7,210 nucleotides of DNA, taken from assembly GCA_005880055.1 (NCBI GenBank), contig VBJS01000078.1, positions 1 through 7,210 on the forward strand. The letters are read 5' to 3'. The stretch is from Chloroflexota bacterium. Lineage in GTDB: Bacteria; Chloroflexota; Dehalococcoidia; SM23-28-2; RBG-16-64-32. The notes under the pieces are model-generated. The model worked only from the letters and a program-made list of their open reading frames with translations, was not told the DNA's origin and did no database searches. A program made the translations under genes and the position numbers. Each line of letters starts with the position of its first letter. The first letter of the stretch is position 1. Below are positions 5,139-7,210 of this stretch, one piece after another.

Positions 5139-5909
5139 ATGCCAGCTCTGAGAGTCGCGACGCTTAACCTCTACGGCCCGCCCTACCGAACCGAGGAGCG
5201 AGCTGTACTAGTCGCGCCGGGCCTGGCGCAGCTCCGACCGGACATAGTCGGGCTTCAAGAGGTCAACATTCGCGCGGACATTGGCACCCGCGTTTCCAGT
5301 GCACTTAATGTGCTAATCACCGAGTCGCCTTTCAGAATCCTTCACGTAGCCAACCCGGGTAGAAAGGTGGTTCACAGTACGCTGGCAGTCATCACTAATC
5401 TTCCGGTGCTTGCCCACGATGGGACGGACTATCTGACCGAGGGCCTCGAAATGAACCGGATGGCACAACGCGTTCGAGTCGATATTGAAGGGCAGCCCCT
5501 AGATTTCTACAATACTCATCTTCACTACCAACTGGGTCCCGAGGCGGACGAAATGCGCTGTGAGCAGGCGCGCAAGCTGCTCGCGTGGATGGACTGGCAC
5601 GGCTGGGACATCCCGAAGGTGCTCGTCGGAGATTTCAATGCCTGGCCCGACTCACCGCCGATTCACCTGCTGAAGGAACGGTTCACATCCGCGTATGAGG
5701 CTTCGCACGGCCAGGAGCCGGAGAAAACGTGGCCCACGCCAATGCTCAAGCAGGCCGACGCGCATGACTGGACATTGGACTATATCTTTATCTCACCGGG
5801 CATTCGGGTGGCCGAAGCAAACTTGACCTTTACCGAGGGTAGCGCGTCAGACTCCGAGTTGTATGCATCAGACCACTTCGGTCTCGCCGCCACCGTGGAA
5901 CTAGCGTGA
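5139..5909 (+). CDS. Endonuclease/exonuclease/phosphatase (EEP) family protein
   Basis: This 256-residue protein is a complete metal-dependent phosphoesterase of the DNase I-like fold. All core motifs appear in order: TLNLYG (N10), GLQEV (E41, the metal ligand), STLAVITN (80-87), YNTHLHY (N125, H127), VGDFNAWPDS (D165, N167), LDYIFIS (D214) and the terminal SDHFGLAATVEL (D245, H246), where Asp/His form the general-base pair. The length is normal for a one-domain member. No signal peptide is seen, so the protein is probably cytosolic. The family covers AP endonucleases, DNases, tyrosyl-DNA and lipid or nucleotide phosphoesterases, and the sequence does not decide among them. The following gene is a P-loop kinase only 36 bp away on the same strand, suggesting an operon. 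The gene lies between two cyclase relicts and has lower third-position GC than the first half of the window. Confidence 0.93.
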   Translation: MPALRVATLNLYGPPYRTEERAVLVAPGLAQLRPDIVGLQEVNIRADIGTRVSSALNVLITESPFRILHVANPGRKVVHSTLAVITNLPVLAHDGTDYLTEGLEMNRMAQRVRVDIEGQPLDFYNTHLHYQLGPEADEMRCEQARKLLAWMDWHGWDIPKVLVGDFNAWPDSPPIHLLKERFTSAYEASHGQEPEKTWPTPMLKQADAHDWTLDYIFISPGIRVAEANLTFTEGSASDSELYASDHFGLAATVELA

Positions 5910-5941
5910 CAACGGGCTCGTGCTCGCACGGGAGAGCGTTG
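5910..5941 (+). promoter_or_regulatory. Intergenic hairpin that contains the kinase ribosome site
   Basis: Almost the whole gap between the phosphoesterase and the kinase is one imperfect inverted repeat. CAACG (5910-5914) pairs with CGTTG (5937-5941). After an internal loop, CTCGTGC (5917-5923) pairs with GCACGGG (5926-5932), with one G-T pair, around a very short loop. The ribosome site GGAGAG (5931-5936) for TTG 5946 lies in the 3' arm. Folding in RNA should dampen kinase translation unless ribosomes leaving the upstream gene open it. There is no T-run, so a terminator is less likely. Confidence 0.5.
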
Positions 5942-5945
5942 TACT

Positions 5946-6518
5946 TTGAGCGACTCAGGGCGTAGCCTTCCAGCGAACCTTATTCTCGTCCGGGGATTGC
6001 CTGCGAGCGGAAAGAGTACCTTGGCGCGAGCTGTGGCCGCGACAAACCGCCTCCCGATTCTGGACAGAGATATCCTCAAGGCGTTAGCGGCGGATGGCTA
6101 TCTTGACGACGTAGAGGCTGGCCAGCTTTCGTATGCCCAAGTACTCCTCCTCGCCGAACAGCAGCTCGCGCTGGGGCTTGGCGTCGTCGTTGATAGTCCC
6201 TTCACGATGGACGACCAACTGAGACCTTTCGTCGCGCTAGGCCGCGATCTGAACGTGCCCGTCCGACTAATCCATTGTGTCGCCACCTTGGATGTTCTGC
6301 GAGAAAGAATTCGACGACGTGACGGACAGGTCACCTCGGTGCAATGGTCTGGTGATTCTGGTGTTGCCAAACTGACGACAAGGTTAGAAGGAGATACTGC
6401 AGCACGCTCACTCCTATTTCCACGACCTGTAGCAGGGGCGGAGCTGCTCGCTGTCGACACAAATCAACCGCTAGAACGATGTCTGGAAATAGTCCAACAA
6501 TGGCTCGTGAAATCGTGA
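5946..6518 (+). CDS. AAA_33-like P-loop kinase (small-molecule or polynucleotide kinase-like)
   Basis: This 190-residue protein is a compact P-loop kinase. NLILVRGLPASGKSTLARAV (11-30) holds the Walker A motif G17-T25. ILDRDILK (38-45) gives an acidic pair, D40/D42, typical of the substrate-binding strand in AAA_33 and zeta-toxin-like kinases. VVVDSPFT (80-87) corresponds to the second core strand. RERIRRRDG (119-127) is an Arg-rich lid helix. AELLAVDTNQPLERCLEIV (165-183) is the usual last strand and helix. The family phosphorylates small molecules or nucleic-acid ends; the substrate cannot be read here. TTG 5946 is chosen because GGAGAG lies 9 nt upstream, no earlier start fits, and Walker A then sits near the N-terminus. 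The gene follows the EEP phosphoesterase by 36 bp, so the two may act on the same kind of substrate. Confidence 0.88.
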   Translation: MSDSGRSLPANLILVRGLPASGKSTLARAVAATNRLPILDRDILKALAADGYLDDVEAGQLSYAQVLLLAEQQLALGLGVVVDSPFTMDDQLRPFVALGRDLNVPVRLIHCVATLDVLRERIRRRDGQVTSVQWSGDSGVAKLTTRLEGDTAARSLLFPRPVAGAELLAVDTNQPLERCLEIVQQWLVKS

Positions 6519-6572
6519 CCTACACGTTCCCTGTGTGAGCGGAAACGCCGCCCTCGCGGAACGGCGCTCGCC

Positions 6573-6581
6573 TGATAGACT
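6573..6581 (+). promoter_or_regulatory. Extended -10 promoter for a leaderless transcript
   Basis: TGATAGACT carries the TG of an extended -10 plus TAGACT (6576-6581). No -35 box is needed or seen. The predicted start of transcription, 6-7 nt downstream, coincides with GTG 6588, and no ribosome site precedes that codon, so the message would be leaderless. Confidence 0.4.
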
Positions 6582-6587
6582 GACCGC

Positions 6588-7111
6588 GTGACTACGCGAT
6601 TGCGGCCATCTGATAGCTATATGAAATGCGAGACGACGGCTGACCTCGTCGGCCACACCGAGATGATGTCCCGCCTCGGCGACGAGCGTGGGCGGGCCGT
6701 TCTGCGAGAGCACGAGGCCATCACCCGCAACGTCCTCAAGCAGCACGGCGGGACTGAGGTGAAGACGATGGGCGATGGGTTCATGGCCTCCTTCGCCAGC
6801 GTCACGAAAGCCGTTGAGTGCGCCATCGCCCTCCAGCGCGCCTTCGCCGAGCATGAGGGCGAGCCGTTATCGGTCCGCGTGGGTTTAACGCGGGCGAACC
6901 GATCGAGGAGGAGGGGGATCTGTTTGGGGCGACGGTGATCCTGGCGTCGCGGATTGCGGCGAAGGCGGAGGGCGGGGAGATCCTGGTGGCGGATACTGTG
7001 CGCGGGTTGTGCTCCGGGAAGGGGTTCTTGTTCGCGGACCGCGGCGAGTTCGTCGCCAAGGGCTTCGAGGATCCGGTGCGGGTGTATGAGGTAAGGTGGC
7101 GGGATGGGTGA
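6588..7111 (+). pseudogene. Class III adenylate cyclase domain, truncated at the N-terminus and frameshifted
   Basis: From GTG 6588 the frame reads into a class III nucleotide cyclase homology domain: ADLVGHTEMM (metal Asp D19), GGTEVKTMGDGFMASF (purine-specifying Lys K59 and metal Asp D63) and LSVRVGL (94-100). At 6884-6887, in GGTTTAACG, one base is missing relative to the expected Gly-Leu-Asn codons. The original frame ends uselessly at 6938. Homology resumes in the next frame from AAC 6887: NAGEPIEEEGDLFGATVILA, SRIAAKAEGGEILVAD and FVAKGFEDPVRVYEV, to TGA 7109-7111. With the base restored the product is about 174 residues. Relatives carry an alpha/beta-hydrolase domain before the cyclase; here an in-frame TAG (6576-6578) shows it is absent. 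The usual transition-state Asn is Ile (TVILASR), though the Arg is kept. This is either a dead gene or an assembly error. Confidence 0.82.
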
Positions 7112-7210
7112 ACGCGAAGTCCACTACTGCACGACGGAGGATGGGGTACGCATCGCCTACTTAGTCTGCGGCGACGGACAGCCACTAGTCTGGCAGAGCC
7201 TCTTTCTTGC
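7104..7210 (+). CDS. Start of an alpha/beta-hydrolase (probably cyclase-fused) family protein (3' partial)
   Basis: ATG 7104 overlaps the stop of the frameshifted cyclase by 8 bp and lies 5 nt behind a G-rich AAGGTGG ribosome site. The 35 visible residues start GEREVHYCTTEDGVRIAYLV and continue CGDGQPLVW. They match the relict at 4544 almost residue for residue (REVRYCTTEDGVRIAY). In relatives this is the first beta-strand pair of an alpha/beta-hydrolase domain joined to a C-terminal adenylate cyclase. The catalytic nucleophile and the cyclase part would lie beyond the window. The tight overlap suggests that cyclase-family genes were arranged head to tail in one transcription unit before the upstream copy decayed. 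Confidence 0.75.
   Translation, partial: MGEREVHYCTTEDGVRIAYLVCGDGQPLVWQSLFL

Noticed and set aside
6536..6566. CGCCG/CGGCG inverted repeat after the kinase gene as a terminator
   Set aside because: The stem is only five pairs, the loop is long and there is no T-run. Support is too weak to list.
6802..7185. Minus-strand frame opposite the end of the cyclase copy
   Set aside because: It is Arg/Pro/Ser-rich with no motif, and the plus strand encodes conserved cyclase sequence in the restored frame.
1..7210. CRISPR array, tRNA, rRNA, transposase or phage integrase
   Set aside because: No regularly spaced repeats, cloverleaf-like segments, ribosomal RNA motifs or recombinase signatures were found on either strand by eye.

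Overview
The window is high-GC bacterial chromosome with short intergenic gaps. The first half is tidy and GC-rich at third codon positions. The second half, from about 3.9 kb, is accessory DNA with visibly lower third-position GC, a toxin-antitoxin pair and broken gene copies. The mix of a RecF tail, a YegS/DgkB-type lipid kinase, an epimerase-like VOC protein, a VWA protein and several alpha/beta-hydrolase/adenylate-cyclase family pieces would fit Chloroflexota or an actinobacterium. That placement is inferred from gene content only and is not firm.

Layout. The 3' end of a probable recF (1-159, +) runs convergently into a diacylglycerol-kinase-family lipid kinase (128-1069, -), and the two genes overlap by 32 bp. 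A divergent promoter region (1070-1191) then leads to a VOC / methylmalonyl-CoA-epimerase-like protein (1192-1674, +). A gap with nested inverted repeats (1675-1755) separates it from a convergent 693-residue VWA protein (1756-3837, -). A short AT-rich divergent region leads to a two-gene toxin-antitoxin operon: an AbrB/MazE-fold antitoxin (3955-4230) and a RelE/ParE-like toxin (4220-4483).

From 4484 the window becomes mosaic. A gene relict (4544-4724) joins the first ~37 residues of an alpha/beta-hydrolase-cyclase family protein directly, and out of frame, to a late piece of the cyclase domain. This runs into an unrecognised reading frame (to 5066). Next come an endonuclease/exonuclease/phosphatase-family protein (5139-5909) and a P-loop kinase (5946-6518), separated by a 36-bp gap that folds into a hairpin. 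After them lies a second cyclase copy (6588-7111), which lacks its N-terminal partner domain and carries a one-base frameshift. The start of a third family member (7104 onward) overlaps its end and leaves the window.

The phosphoesterase and kinase therefore sit between two decayed copies of the same signalling family, next to a toxin-antitoxin module, which looks like a turnover hotspot. No tRNA, rRNA, CRISPR array or transposase was seen. The best candidates for something less ordinary are the AbrB-RelE hybrid toxin-antitoxin pair, the phosphoesterase/kinase pair with its ribosome site inside a hairpin, the cyclase graveyard with a readable microhomology deletion, and the VWA gene that has no AAA+ partner nearby.
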